Below, one piece after another: positions 1-12,035 of a DNA stretch of 64,000 nucleotides (position 1 is its first letter; every line of letters starts with the position of its first letter). Both the position numbers and the translations under genes were made by a program. Source of the DNA: Populus alba (lineage: Eukaryota > Streptophyta > Magnoliopsida > Malpighiales > Salicaceae); contig NC_133288.1 in assembly GCF_005239225.2 (NCBI RefSeq), positions 22,760,169-22,824,168 of the forward strand, given 5' to 3'. Under the pieces are notes generated by a model. It saw only the letters and a list, made by a program, of their open reading frames with translations, was not told the DNA's origin and did no database searches.

Positions 1-164
1 AAACTGTGCTTTTGGCATTACCTGGATGGGGATTGAAGATGCATCGAGTGCACACCCAGCATCACAAACAATTATGATTAAACTCTCAGATAAGCTGATT
101 GCTTGGATGAGCAATGAGAGCAGAACAAAAATATAATGGAAAAAAGTTCAAGTTTTTAACTCAC

Positions 165-1904
165 CCAAGCAACCAAGCTTTGCTCTCCTGGCTTCTTAGA
201 ACGATCTATGGCCTTTCTCCCAGTGATCAACTCCAACAAAACAACACCAAAACTATAAATATCAGACTTGAGAGTCAACTTGCCACTCATGGCATACTCT
301 GGAGCGCAATATCCATATGTCCCCATAACTCTGGTTGAAACATGTGTATTTTCTCCAACAGGTCCCAGTTTTGCAATTCCAAAATCTGATAGTTTTGGTT
401 GGAAATCATTGTCCAGCAAGATGTTCGCAGATTTCAGGTCACGGTAAATAACAGGTGGGTCTGCTTTACAGTGTAGGTACTCGAGACCCCGGGCAGCACC
501 AACAGCAATCTTTATCCGAGTGCTCCAACTTAATGGCTCTTTACCAGGTTCTAGATCTGAGAAACAATTACGGTATCAATTATCAAAAAGCATGCTAGCT
601 GAAAATTATGTAGCATTCATCTACTTTTCTCCTATGCCAAAAACATGAAATCATGCGCGGAATCAAGAATAACTAGCAATGAGAAAGCACATGTACCTAT
701 CAAGAAAAAGAGAAATCATGCAGGTGAATGAGATTCCAGGAAGTGAACTTTCCGCAACATAAACTTAGGATTATCATTGATATCCATCGGAACATGAACA
801 AGACAAACTTGTAAGATCAAAACAACTTGCTTAATCATCTGTTCTGGTTGTATAATCAAATTTTCAATATCGAGGGGATAAATAGAGGGTGGTAATCATC
901 TGTTTTGGTTGCATAATCAAATTTTCAGTATCAAGGGGATAATTAGAGGGTGGCAAGATGGGGCAGGGAGTTTAGTAGCAATGAATTATCTGACACAAAA
1001 AAATAAACCAGAAACTAAACAAATTCATACTAAGTTCATTGGATAACAAATCAGAAGAAGATTGCAGAACATTAAAAATCTATGCATAAGATGCAAAAGA
1101 AATTTACCGAAAAGATGATCTTCCAAACTACCCATCGGCATGTATTCATAAACCAATAGTCTCTGATCACCAGAAGTACAGTAGCCAGTCAAGGTAACAA
1201 GATTGGTTTGGTGTAACAGACTCAACATAAGAACCTCCACGATAAATTCCTGATCCCCCTGAAGACCATCCTGATTAAGTTGTTTCACCGCGACAAGCTA
1301 ATCATCAAAAACCAAACCAAACAAAAGGAAAGTGTCTCAGTTTGACCACAAAATTACAACAAACAACCTATTTGCAACCGAAAAGGAAGCCACATTCATA
1401 AACTAATCAAAACAATTAACATAAATTCTATAACTGTTTACAGCAACTTACCTCCCCTGTTTCTAGCCGGCCTTTATAAACCTTGCCAAAACCTCCTTCA
1501 CCAATCAAATTAACCTCTCTAAAATTTCTTGTTGCTGCTGCAAGCTCACGAAATGTAAAGCTACGAGCCCCATCCTCAGGACTCTGATTCTTCCCATGTT
1601 CTGCACCCCATTGTTGAAAATAAGAATCCAAATAATTAATTAAACACGAAGACAAGGCTTATAAAAAAAAAATTAAATAACAATTACCATTTACATTAAA
1701 CCTTGCGTTCTGGGTACCTACAAATCCCACACCTTATCTTAATCAAAATAAACAAATAAACAAAACCAAAAAAAAAAACAAATGGGAAATAAAAAAATAA
1801 AAACCTGAGGACCCATAAGAACATCGAGAACTAGATCGAGGGGCGTGTTCAGTGTCGATCTTAGTATCATTTCGATTTGGTTTTATGCAAGAAAAGCATC
1901 TCAT
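165..1904 (-). CDS. PBL21: Receptor-like cytoplasmic kinase, RLCK-VII/PBL type (partial, 3' end outside window)
   Basis: Serine/threonine kinase of the PBS1-like family, which relays signals from membrane receptor kinases at the inner face of the plasma membrane. Four exons fit in phase: 1805-1904, 1452-1600, 1108-1297 and 165-556; the donor after 165 (GTGAGT) leads off the left edge, so the C-lobe end is missing. The protein starts MRCFSCIKP, a Cys-rich start typical of lipid-anchored PBLs. Visible motifs are the Gly-rich loop [11 protein letters not shown], catalytic Lys in VAVKQL, the family-typical YRD loop [24 protein letters not shown], and the activation segment [14 protein letters not shown]. 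All catalytic residues seen are intact, so it looks functional. Assignment to the PBL21/22 branch rests on synteny with Arabidopsis At1g20650 rather than alignment. Intron 3 carries a 61-bp tandem duplication. Confidence 0.93.
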
Positions 1905-1960
1905 CCTGATTACTCTTTGTATATTTTATAGTAAAAAACACAAACCAAGCTGCATTACCA

Positions 1961-1988
1961 GAAAAAAAAAAAAAAAAAAAAAAAAAAA
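1961..1988. repeat. A(28) homopolymer upstream of the PBL start
   Basis: An uninterrupted run of A on the plus strand, reading as poly-T 57 bp upstream of the PBL ATG on the minus strand, so probably in its 5' UTR or core promoter. Confidence 0.85.
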
Positions 1989-3130
1989 CTCAGAGAACAC
2001 ACAGACAAGTTCCGTTCTTTTTCTCTCCTCCTTGATTGGAGAGACAAAAAAACGGAAACCCTGAATGACAATGTTGTCTTTGTCCCTCTAGATCCTAGAT
2101 TTCAGAAAAACATTCTTGAAAAATCAGAGCTTCATTAATTAATAAAAATGGAAACAAGGAAGATTTTTCAATAAAGGGCAAAATAGAGAAAATCACACGT
2201 ACCCCTAAACTTAGAACTTGTGTAGTGAAGGAAAGAGGAGGGAGAGTGAACAAGTTGAGCGGCAGATTTAACGGCAAACTGTCAGCCCAGTAAGTAGTAA
2301 TAATAAAATAGTTTTCCAAATAAATTAAATTCATAAAATTAATAATAAAAAGGGAAATTACTCTATTCTTATTTTTTGAGATTAATGTGAATTAATGCAA
2401 GTCGCTCTCCATGCAGATTCACGCACAACTGGATTTTTCATTTTTCTCTCTGTTTCTCTTCCCGCATTTATAAACGTTCCGGTTCGGTGGATGCGGTTGC
2501 TTTTACGTCTTTGACCTTGTTGTTTCTCTCTTTGTCCTGTTCTGACACTGAACAGTCAATCCCCCGGGTGTGTTACTGCAAAAATCTTCGGATCATACGC
2601 GTTGAGTGCTTTTTGTTCAGGGACCAAATCGTAAACTGGTATGGTTTGGTCCCTCTAATGTTTATGTTTAGTCAAATCAAATCCCATATTTTAATTGTAA
2701 TCTTCATCCGATTATTTTTTAATATGTGGCTTTCATCTGGCTGTTTGTTTAGTAATAGAGGTGGATGAGGAGGATCAAATCAACTTTAATTGGAAACAAA
2801 TGGTTTGAATTTATCAAATTTAAAACAAATGGTCTTGTTTTTCCAAACATCAAAAGTATAGGGACTAGATTATATACATATATTTTTCGCTTTGGTGGTA
2901 TAACTTTGATTCCGCGTTGTAATGTTCTCTCTATGCAACTCGAAGTTTGAAATATATATTTTTAAAAAATATATTAAAAAAATATGAAGTAGAATATAAG
3001 TCAAATTTTAGAGGTTAAAATACTAAGATGGATCGAGTTGATATAAAATTATTTTTCATTGCCATGTTCAATGACTTGGGATTTGGGAGTGCGTGAAGGC
3101 CAGCACCAAAACAAAAGGGAAAGAAATTAA
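1989..3130. other. Intergenic, PBL 5' flank
   Basis: AT-rich sequence with only short open frames that resemble no family I know. The first 400 bp should hold the PBL promoter; I see no convincing TATA box. Confidence 0.5.
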
Positions 3131-3133
3131 CCT

Positions 3134-3362
3134 AATTTGTTTGGTTTTCTATAAAGATACATGCTATTTATTTTTATGTTTTTAAAATTTTAAAAAAAAA
3201 TTAAAATTTTTTTTATGTTTTTTCATATTAATATTTTTTAGTTTTTTAGATTATTTTAATACATTGATATCAAAATTAATTTTTTAAAAAATAAAAATAC
3301 TTTGATATATTTCTGAATAAAAAATATTTTTAAAAATAATAATAATAATATTTTCAAACAGA
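3134..3362. repeat. Dispersed AT-rich foldback-type repeat, copy 1
   Basis: Contains the family signature: a TTTTTA-rich arm, a central GATATCA-like block next to ATTTTAATA, and a mirrored arm ending AATAAAAAATATTTTTAAAA. The same arrangement recurs at least eight times in this window. Boundaries are approximate. Confidence 0.55.
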
Positions 3363-3610
3363 TTATGATAATGATATATGAAATGCAAGAGGATTGATAT
3401 GGATAAAACCAGGAATAATTGGTTGGCTAGCATATATTGATGTAAATCTTCAAGAAAATGACTCCTTTAAGCTTCCAACTAGCCTCCCAACCCCCATTTT
3501 ACTCCACCTTACGTGGTAAACTCCCACTAATCTTGAAAAATCATGTTAGAGCGTGTGGGACTCCACCTTGCGAAGAAAACTCCACTTATCTTGAAAAAAA
3601 TATGTTAGTT

Positions 3611-3800
3611 GAGTGTTCGGTGAGTATATTTTTTAAAGTATTTTTTTAATTAAAAATATTTTAAGATGATTGTTTTAATTTTTTTAATATTAGTATATAA
3701 AAATCATTAAAAACATTTAAAAATTCAATTTAATATCCTTTTCAAATGATAAATAATTTAAAAGGTATTTTAAAAAAATATGTTCGAATGCAAACACAGA
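3611..3800. repeat. Dispersed AT-rich foldback-type repeat, copy 2
   Basis: Starts with GTGTTCGGTGAGTA followed by TTTTTTAAAGTATTTTTTT and ends with a mirrored AAAGGTATTTTAAAAAAATA then TGTTCGAATGCAAACACA. Fits the short non-coding foldback family described in the other copies. Confidence 0.5.
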
Positions 3801-4734
3801 TGCTCTATGGTTCTTCTAAAAAAAAAGGAAGTTTTTTATATTTTTTTTACCATTCATATAAAGTGTCCGATAAAAGCTGTGATTCAACCTTTTTTTTTAT
3901 TAAAAAATTATTATTTTTACTTTAAATTATTTTTTAAATTTTTTTTTACTATTTTAATGCAAAAATGCTTAAAATAAAATCTAACAAAATAAAAAATATT
4001 TATTATTATAATATAATTTTAAAAAATATTTATTTTTAAAAACAACTATCATCATCAAACATCACCAAAGACTTGTCATGGTAGAAACACGGAGGAGCCT
4101 TCTTCTAGATTTGCCTTTCGGCGACAATGACTAATAAAATAAAAATAAATAGAATGGCACCGTTTTTTTTTTTTTTTTTCATTTTTTCTAACCAATCCGT
4201 CAGTAATTAAGGAAATTATTATCGATTCATTTAACATATTTAATCAATATAACTCGGTGTTATCTTACTTGAATTTTATTCTTTATTTTTTAACTCAATT
4301 TCAAAACAAACAAAAATCATATTGTTACAGTTAGTTAATATTTCGAAATAGAAAGAACATAAACAAAATAAACAACAATATATTTTACAAGATAAAAATA
4401 AATAAAACATATAAAATAAATTTATTTTTTAAAAATAAAAAATACAAGGAAATATGTTCTTTGTTTTTCATAGCCTTTGTCTCTTAACGAAAACAATTTA
4501 CTTGTTTATAATTCCATCCCAAGACAAAATAAATCAGAAGTACACGCGGATAGTACTTTAGATTTTCTTGCCCTTTTTTTTCCCGTAAACCAAAACCACC
4601 GCCGAACGAAAAGCCCAGCCGAAGCTTCTTTACAAAACAGTGGTCCATGTCGCTATCATGATCCATGACCAAGCTCGACATGCACGGGCCCATTATTTAT
4701 CCACAGTTAATGCCGTTCCATTATTTTTTTTTTT
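3801..4734. other. Intergenic
   Basis: Low-complexity AT-rich DNA. A less AT-rich island at about 4560-4690 carries only short frames on both strands without recognisable motifs; no gene supported. Confidence 0.5.
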
Positions 4735-4885
4735 TTTTAAGTGTTTTTAATTTTTTTTATTTAATTTTCAGTGTTTCTAGATTTTTTAATATGTAATATT
4801 AAAAATTTTTTAAAAAAATTAAATTATTTTATATATTTTCAAGTAAAAAATACTTTAAAAAATAACATTACCACAATATAAAAAT
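4735..4885. repeat. Dispersed AT-rich foldback-type repeat, copy 3
   Basis: Short copy: AAGTGTTTTTAATTTTTTTT, then an ATTTTTTAATATGTAATATT core, then TTTTCAAGTAAAAAATACTT. Arms are roughly inverted. Boundaries approximate. Confidence 0.5.
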
Positions 4886-6104
4886 ATGCTCAAACTTTCA
4901 ATAATTTTTGTTTTCATTTTAAAAAAACAAAAAGGTTTAAATAAATTAGTTATAATTTTTAAAAATATGAGTTAGTCAAAATTGTTATGAAATGGATTTT
5001 TTATATATATAAAAAAAAAATGTTTTCTAGGAATAAAAAACAAGTTATTTTAGTTCATATCTAACTTAATTATATACATTCAACCCAATAAAAAAATATA
5101 AGATATTTGATTAATCAAATATTTTTTTTATATAATTAGATAAAAAAAACAAAAACTATGTTCAACTCACCGATGAATTGATTTACCCTAGATGAAGGGC
5201 ATTTACCGTGGCGGACCATACAATTTCTTGATCATCAAATATCAGAATTGAATCAGGTCTCTCGATAAGGGTAGATATGGTCAGCATGTTTGCAAGGATG
5301 GTGCTAACGGGCCGTTGCTACGTAGTTTAACGGGCTGGGGAGATCTGAGCCTTACTTTACTGTTTAGACGTTTCAAGCCCATATTCTTTGTCTTGGCCCA
5401 GAAGCTGCAATAGGCTTGTGTCCAACATTAACAAGATAGAAAAATGCTACTCATGCTTTTTATAGTATGATAAGACCCGGCCCGAGATCTCATCAAGCAA
5501 CTCAGATCTTTATCGGTTGTTTTAATTAGAAAAAATCTATAGTACTGGCTATGATAAGTCAACTAAATCAAATCGAGTCAATAGAGTTTGTTATTTTAAA
5601 GATATGTACAAGTTGAAACTTAGCTTGGATTAGGATTTTGAGTGGTGATTTTTTAAAGTCAATCCTTGAATCATTAATTAATATTTATATGATCTAACAA
5701 GATAGATGTTTAATTTAAGGTATAGTTTTCCACTGAGAACGTGCTTGGAATAGCAAGCATGGATATGGATGAATGTGAGAGAATGTTCTAATGCTTTTAT
5801 CGGTGAAAAGACATGATCATCACTAAATTAAAGATTAGACAGAAAGATATGTCCATGCTTTTAACTTATCTTCAGTGCCATCGTTTTTCCAGTGTGATTC
5901 GCAATTATTTTTTATATATAAATCCCAATTTTATTTTTTTTCTTCACAAAAGTGACTTGCACAACATCCCAGCACTTGGGATTGGAGAATAATTTTTATT
6001 ATTCTTTGTTATTTTACGATCGGAATATTCAAGCTAAAGTTAGACGTATTTGATAGCTTTTCAAGCAATTAAAGGATATGATCGATGCCCTTTATATATC
6101 CAAC

Positions 6105-6145
<41 letters not shown>

Positions 6146-8040
6146 CAATGGAATTATTGGAGCATAAAGTTGAAGGAATGGAACTTTGTGTGCTATGGAA
6201 TTAAGCCAAAACTTGCGGCTGAGAAAATGTGTAAGCTTGTAGCTGTAAAGCCATGCCCCGCGGTTCCCTGCTCACTTGCTGCTCAGGCAATTCGTTTCTT
6301 GCCCTTGACACGCTAAGCCAGATCGATGGGGCGTAGCTTCCCTCACACGTCATCACATTAATATCAAGAAATAAAAGGAAGAACAATCGCAACACTCGTA
6401 GGGCAAATCATTTAAATTAATTTGTAGGCTTTTATTGTAGATTTATAGAGCCACGAAATGTAAATAAATGCCTTTATATTTGCAAATTCATTTCATCATT
6501 AATATTGTAAATGCCTTTATATTTGTAACGTGAAATCCAATTTCTTTTCATGTTTCATCAATATAGCATTTCTTTAACATCCAAGTTAATTTGTCTCTTA
6601 TTATTATTATTAAAGATTAAATGATACGAATAGTTAATTTTTTTTTTTTATTGCGACATGTACAAGAGGTTATTGTATGCTTAATTAGTGTGTGTATATA
6701 TGTATGGTACATAACCATGCTGTGTGTGGTGTTTTTCAATAAAAAATACAATAATATTTTTTAAAATTTTTGATATTGATATATCAGACTATATAAAAAA
6801 TATCATCGATTAAATAATCTTTTCAAATTAAAAAATAATTGAAAAGGCAAACGTTTCCATAATTAATTAATAAAATGCCGCTGGAGAAAATTATACAACG
6901 TGCATGCGAATGCAATAGACAGGCAGCTCGACCTCGTCCACGAAGAAAATACGTGCATAACTTGATGGTCATGCAAGCCAAAGCATTTACAAGAAACGTA
7001 TTAATTATAATATTCTCTTTGATCTGGCAAAAGTCACAGCAGTCATATTTGATCCTGTCTTATTCCTAATTAATTCAATAATATACAAGTACCATCATGC
7101 ATTAATTAGGTTTCATCTTTATAAACTGTTTTTTATTTATTAAAATATTACCATTTCATTTTTTTTTATAAAAAAACATTTCACATGATATCTTTTTAGA
7201 TGATATTTTTTTTAAAAAAAATCAAGATACAAATCAACAGATTTCTTACCTTTTTCACATAATAGACGTAATTCACTGTATTATTGCTATCAAAAGGCAT
7301 ATTTACTAATTAAATCAAGGGCTAGTGGATTATCTAGCAAACGCACGCACGTAGCGCGCAGGTGTTCCTAGATTTTTAATCTGCTAGCCAGCTTGAATAA
7401 TTAGATAAGTTGATATTTTATGGAAATTGACAAATATTAATTAATATATTAATAAATCAATTTCCTGGCACACAGAACCATATCTCCAGGAATAGAATCA
7501 TGGTGGCAGTCCAATCCACCAATGACCAAACATTACCGAATAAATCACCAAAAAAACAAAATTCCTTTTCCTTTTCCATTTTTCTTTCTATTTTAATAAG
7601 AAACTATAAAATATGTTTAGTTAGTGGAAATGAAGATGGATTTTTGCAATGAAAAAACAAAAAAAACAAATACATCAAAATAACAATTATTCTTCATAAA
7701 AAAATCAAAACTATAATTTATAATAGCTATCTCATGTTTGTTATAATTAATTCAAATTAGAAAAACAATGACAGTTAACTAAAGAAATATCTTTTTAATT
7801 ATTATATTTATGATAAAAATTAAATCCATAATTAACACTAACTAAATATAAAAAATAAATATAATCTTTTACACCGCTAAAACGTGTTTATGTATACGTA
7901 TTATATTGTTCTTATTTTTTTTATTTAAAAACAGTGAAAACTTGTAAATATATAACAACCGTGAAGAGTTTTTTTTAATAAATAAAATCAGCATTATAAT
8001 AAATAGTCGCAATCCAAGTAAAATAACAACCTACCAAAAA
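4886..8040. other. Intergenic, about 3.2 kb
   Basis: No gene supported. It holds an (AT)18 microsatellite at 6108-6143, a repeated phrase AATGCCTTTATATTTG near 6469 and 6510, and several poly-T/poly-A runs. Open frames near 6050-6400 and 6875-7069 have no recognisable domain and no flanking splice signals that extend them. Confidence 0.5.
6108..6143. repeat. (TA)18 microsatellite
   Basis: Uninterrupted TA dinucleotide repeat of 36 bp, likely length-polymorphic. Confidence 0.95.
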
Positions 8041-8391
8041 ACAGAATAAGAAGCCGCCCCTGACGCCATCTTATGCGACCCTGAACCGGCCCGGCCCATC
8101 AGCTCGCCACCTCTGAAAAGTTCCGCCAGTTTCTTTTCTTCTATAAATGCTCTGTGATTTTTCCCTGCCTTGAAAACTCCCTCTAGCCGTCCGCAGTTTT
8201 CATCATCATCATTATTATTATTTATTTTAACTAATTGTATAAATTAACTTCCTTCTTCTTCATCTTCTTGACTTTTTATTTTTTTATATGAAATTGAGAG
8301 GGAAAATACAATGAATATAAAGAAACCCCCCTCCACACCACTTCTCCGTTTACTCTTAATTTCTCCTCGCCCTTTAGAATTCTCTGAAACG
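8041..8391 (+). promoter_or_regulatory. Core promoter and 5' leader of the GT92 gene
   Basis: A TATA box (CTATAAATG) lies at 8141-8149, about 250 bp before the likely start codon, so transcription would begin near 8175. The leader contains CTTCTT-rich pyrimidine patches and an upstream in-frame ATG at 8311. Confidence 0.6.
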
Positions 8392-10158
8392 ATGGGTCGT
8401 AAAGTCTCCCCGGCGTTTCTTTTCCTCTTCCTCTCCGTTTTCCTATTTGCCTCCTTCTCCCTTTATTTTTCCTCCTGCAATCCAATCTATGCCTCAACGG
8501 AAATCAGCTTTCCGTCTGTTAATCTAACCGCCATCTCTAAGATACCAGAATATTCCTCCTCCTCCTCCTCCTCTCTTGCCATTAAAGAAGACGTTAATTA
8601 CCTGACGCGACACGTGGCGTCGATTCAAGATTCCTTGGGGGTAAAATCGGTCTCTGTTTTGTTACCTGATTGGGAAGTTCTTTTGATTGTCTCGCCGGAA
8701 AGTACTCCTCCGATGACTGCTTCAATATCCGGCAATGATTTCTTGTGTCTTTATCCGAACAACGAGACTTCTCCGGCGAGGTTCTCCGGTGTTTTGCCTT
8801 CGACGAATCAGACAACATTCAAGTGCGGCCTTCCGAAGAGAAATCGTCGGCGGTTGCCGTTCCTGTCGCCTGTTTTGATTCGCTCAGGAGAGGAGTTCCT
8901 GGTTTCGTCTCCGCCGCCGGAGCCGATGATGAGATGGACTCGCCTTGCTTACGAGTCGTTTACGACTGAAAAAGATGTCGTTTTGTTCGTCAAAGGATTG
9001 AATCATCGGCAAGGGATTAACCTGTCTCCCAAAGAGTTAACTTGCGTTTTCATTGACGAGACCAGCAATAACGCGGTCAGAACAGCCGTTACCAGCTCCA
9101 TTCAAGAAGTGTTCAGGTGCGAACGTCCAGATTTTACGTCGTTCGGTTATGGCGAGGAAGGTAACGGCCTAAACAAACGGATTAAAGTCTCCCTTGAGAT
9201 TCGTCACCAGGGGGGAAGCAGTTTCATGATGCCTTCTGTCGCGTACTATATTCCATGGCGCAAGTTAGAAATTGAAAGGCCGAAGGCGCTATTGTGCGCT
9301 TGCACCATGGTTTTTGACGTGGCTAAGTTCTTGAGAGAATGGGTCATGTACCATTCGAAGATTGGAGTAGAAAAGTTTGTGCTATACGATAATGACAGTG
9401 ATGATGACTTGATGAAGGTGATTAAGGAGCTTAATCAAGAGGGCTATAACATTGAAACGTTCTTTTGGATTTGGCCTAAGACACAAGAAGCTGGCTTCTC
9501 TCACGCTTCATTGTATGCTAAGGATTCATGCACTTGGATGATGTATTTAGATGTTGATGAGTTTGTTTTTGCACCATCATGGGTTACTTCATTACAACCT
9601 TCGCCTGATGATCCGATGTTAAGATCCTTATTGCCGAAAACCCAGTGGTGGTCGGATCCTCGGCAGAATAATATTGGTCAGGTTTCGATTCGGTGCAATG
9701 AGTTTGGTCCGTCGAATCAGATGACACATCCACTGGAAGGGGTGACACAAGGGTATACTTGCAGGAGAAAAGAAGATAATCGTCACAAGTCTATAGTCTT
9801 ATTAGAAGCAATTGAACATTCATTGCTTAATGCAATACATCATTTTAAGTTGAAGGAGGGGTATAGAACGAAGCCAGTTAGTTTAGAAGTTGCTGTGGTG
9901 AACCATTACAAGTACCAAGCATGGTCTGAATTTAAGGTCAAGTTCCGGCGAAGAGTGTCAGCGTACGTAGTGGACTGGACAAAAGGTTTGAATCCTTTGT
10001 CGAAAGATAGGGCGCCAGGATTAGGGTTTGAAGCAGTGGAGCCAGCAGGGTGGGAACATAAGTTTTGTGAAGTGCAAGACGATAGGTTGAAGCTGCTTGC
10101 ACAAAGATGGTTTGAGAAGCAAACCATGGCAGGAAGTAAAATGGCATGGCAAACATGA
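8392..10158 (+). CDS. Glycosyltransferase family 92 (DUF23) type II membrane protein
   Basis: Intronless gene for a Golgi-type glycosyltransferase of family 92, the family that includes plant beta-1,4-galactan synthases; the acceptor here is unknown. I start at 8392 (ATGGGTCG), giving 588 aa with an N-terminal signal anchor (FLFLFLSVFLFASFSLYF) at about residues 10-27; the in-frame ATG at 8311 would place 27 extra residues before the anchor. A serine run follows the anchor. The GT92 domain begins near residue 296 (RPKALLCACTMVFDVAKFLR) and includes DNDSDDDLMKVI and the metal-binding DXD-type motif DVDEF near residue 387. It resembles Arabidopsis At1g27200 from memory. It faces the bromodomain gene tail to tail and is not part of the conserved Arabidopsis gene order, so it has probably been inserted here or lost there. 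Confidence 0.92.
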   Translation: MGRKVSPAFLFLFLSVFLFASFSLYFSSCNPIYASTEISFPSVNLTAISKIPEYSSSSSSSLAIKEDVNYLTRHVASIQDSLGVKSVSVLLPDWEVLLIVSPESTPPMTASISGNDFLCLYPNNETSPARFSGVLPSTNQTTFKCGLPKRNRRRLPFLSPVLIRSGEEFLVSSPPPEPMMRWTRLAYESFTTEKDVVLFVKGLNHRQGINLSPKELTCVFIDETSNNAVRTAVTSSIQEVFRCERPDFTSFGYGEEGNGLNKRIKVSLEIRHQGGSSFMMPSVAYYIPWRKLEIERPKALLCACTMVFDVAKFLREWVMYHSKIGVEKFVLYDNDSDDDLMKVIKELNQEGYNIETFFWIWPKTQEAGFSHASLYAKDSCTWMMYLDVDEFVFAPSWVTSLQPSPDDPMLRSLLPKTQWWSDPRQNNIGQVSIRCNEFGPSNQMTHPLEGVTQGYTCRRKEDNRHKSIVLLEAIEHSLLNAIHHFKLKEGYRTKPVSLEVAVVNHYKYQAWSEFKVKFRRRVSAYVVDWTKGLNPLSKDRAPGLGFEAVEPAGWEHKFCEVQDDRLKLLAQRWFEKQTMAGSKMAWQT

Positions 10159-10724
10159 TTAACCTTTTCTTTTATTCTTTTTAGTAGGAACAGCTTAGAG
10201 AAACCCTAGATTAAACCACATTTTTTTTTTGGTTTCGCTGATCAACCGATGACGAAATTGTTCAGTTGATTGGTTAAGTTCTTTGGAAGGCGTGTAAGAG
10301 AATATGATCGAAAGAAATACATAACAACACGAAGTTGTTGAATTAATATTTAGAGTTATCTTGTCTTATCTTTGATGCACTTGTCCTTGTTTTTTGGCTA
10401 TTTGTTTTATGCGTTGCTTTCTTTGTTCCCTGCTATAAAACCCGGATTCGGCCTGCCGGGCCAACCCGAACGAAACCCTCTTGTTTTAATTAGGTTGTTT
10501 TATGTTTTAAGAAACAAGTGTTTTATGTTTTAAGAAACCAAATTTAGAAACGAAATTAGAAGACTTATCTTATGAAAGTGATTGCTTGCTTGTTTGGCCT
10601 TTTCTGACCAAAAAAAATACCAAAACAAACAAGTGTATGTTTTTTATTCATAAGAATTTGAAAAAACGATGGGAAAGAAAAACCCACAAATGTTATGAAA
10701 GCCGCCCTCTAATATGTCTGGTAG
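10159..10724 (+). other. 3' flank of the GT92 gene
   Basis: Likely 3' UTR followed by non-coding DNA. A phrase TTTTATGTTTTAAGAAAC is tandemly repeated near 10498 and 10521. No gene seen. Confidence 0.5.
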
Positions 10725-10905
10725 TGTGGAGTATTTTTTAAAAGTATATTTTACTTAAAATGAATAGTTTTATATTTTTTAGTATTTTTAATACAATGAT
10801 GTAAAAATAAAATAAATAAAAAACTAAAAAATATATTTTAATATATTTAAAAATAAAACACTATTAAAAAACAATATCATCACAGTACCAAAAACCACAC
10901 AGTAT
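10725..10905. repeat. Dispersed AT-rich foldback-type repeat, copy 4
   Basis: Begins GGTAGTGTGGAGTATTTTTT and ends with the near-inverted GTACCAAAAACCACAC. Arms of TTTTAAAAGTATATTTTACT type flank a core that repeats TTTTTAGTATTTTTAATACA in both orientations. It is the clearest foldback copy in the window. Confidence 0.6.
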
Positions 10906-12035
10906 TGAGTTAGGCACCCAAGCATGAATTTGACTGGTTCAATGGGGATTACTTGTCGGGTTTGGTCTTGGTTCCATTAGAGAACGAAGTCAAAAATCGA
11001 TGCACACCGGAATACAAATTATGACGAGGTGCAGAGATTCTTCCGAATTAGTGATTGTTTTTTTTTTTAAGGAATTGAAATGACGTATTTTTATTATTTT
11101 TAATATTAAAATAATATAAAATATAAAAAAGTAATTTAAAGTAAAAAAAATATTATTTAAAAAAAACATCTTTACAAAAAAAAAAAAAAAAAAAAAACAT
11201 GACACGGTGTGTTGTTTGATGTAACCCCAATTTGCAAGTATACCCGTGCCAGTTCCGCAAGGCAGAAAGGTATAAGAATCTTTCGATTCAAAGAGTTTAA
11301 CTTTTCATTCATAAAAAACTTTCAGAAATTAACTTTTCATAAACCGTTGCGCAAACAAACAAACAAACAAACAAAACCTAAGTACAACTTCCATTTCCAT
11401 GGCTAAGACATGAAAAGACATCCACAGTTCTTTTGCTATTGGACAGGCTATCAAGCTGCAAATGTTGCGCGTCTGAATTTGAAAGGGAAATCTGCTACAG
11501 ATGAGAAAGTAAGAGCAATCTTTTCACAAACAAGCTATAGATCAAGAAGAGGGTATGGTACATCTTTGAAAAGCTGGATCGGAAAAAGGAAAAGTTAAAA
11601 ATTAAAGGACTGAAATGGAAAGTATGAAAAAATTAAAGGAGGCAAGCAATGAGATGCATAAACATTATTATACATCATACAATAAAACTAAACTAAAACA
11701 TATCAGTGCACCTTTTTGCGTACATGCCTTTCCATACATTGGCTATCACTTTCAATGAGAATCCTGAAAATATCTAAAAATCAAGAAATCAATTGATCCA
11801 TGCTAGTATAAAACTGTGGTTTAAACCTAAAAATAATGATACATTAATCTGTACAAAATTCTTCCCCTACGCAATTTGATGTTATGAATCATTCCAGTAA
11901 CGAGTTGCAAGCCACCCTCCATTAAAAAATGACTTGCCCCTATCAATTTCTTATTCTTTTTCTGCTGGAAAATGTTCAAACCTAATACTACATTACTCAA
12001 CATGTTTGATTAGAGGGAAAGGGATCCGTTCAACC
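10906..12035. other. Intergenic and 3' UTR of the bromodomain gene
   Basis: The right part (about 11650-12035) is probably the 3' UTR of the minus-strand bromodomain gene. An open frame at 11410-11598 has no recognised domain. An A-run lies at about 11176-11196. Confidence 0.45.

Noticed and set aside
1..164. Next PBL exon at the left edge
   Set aside because: Reading the minus strand after the donor gives no sequence resembling the expected kinase C-lobe (usually starting like ARP); this is intron.
11410..11598. 62-codon open frame between GT92 and the bromodomain gene
   Set aside because: Unrecognised and short, in the convergent 3' region; no evidence for a start or splice signals.
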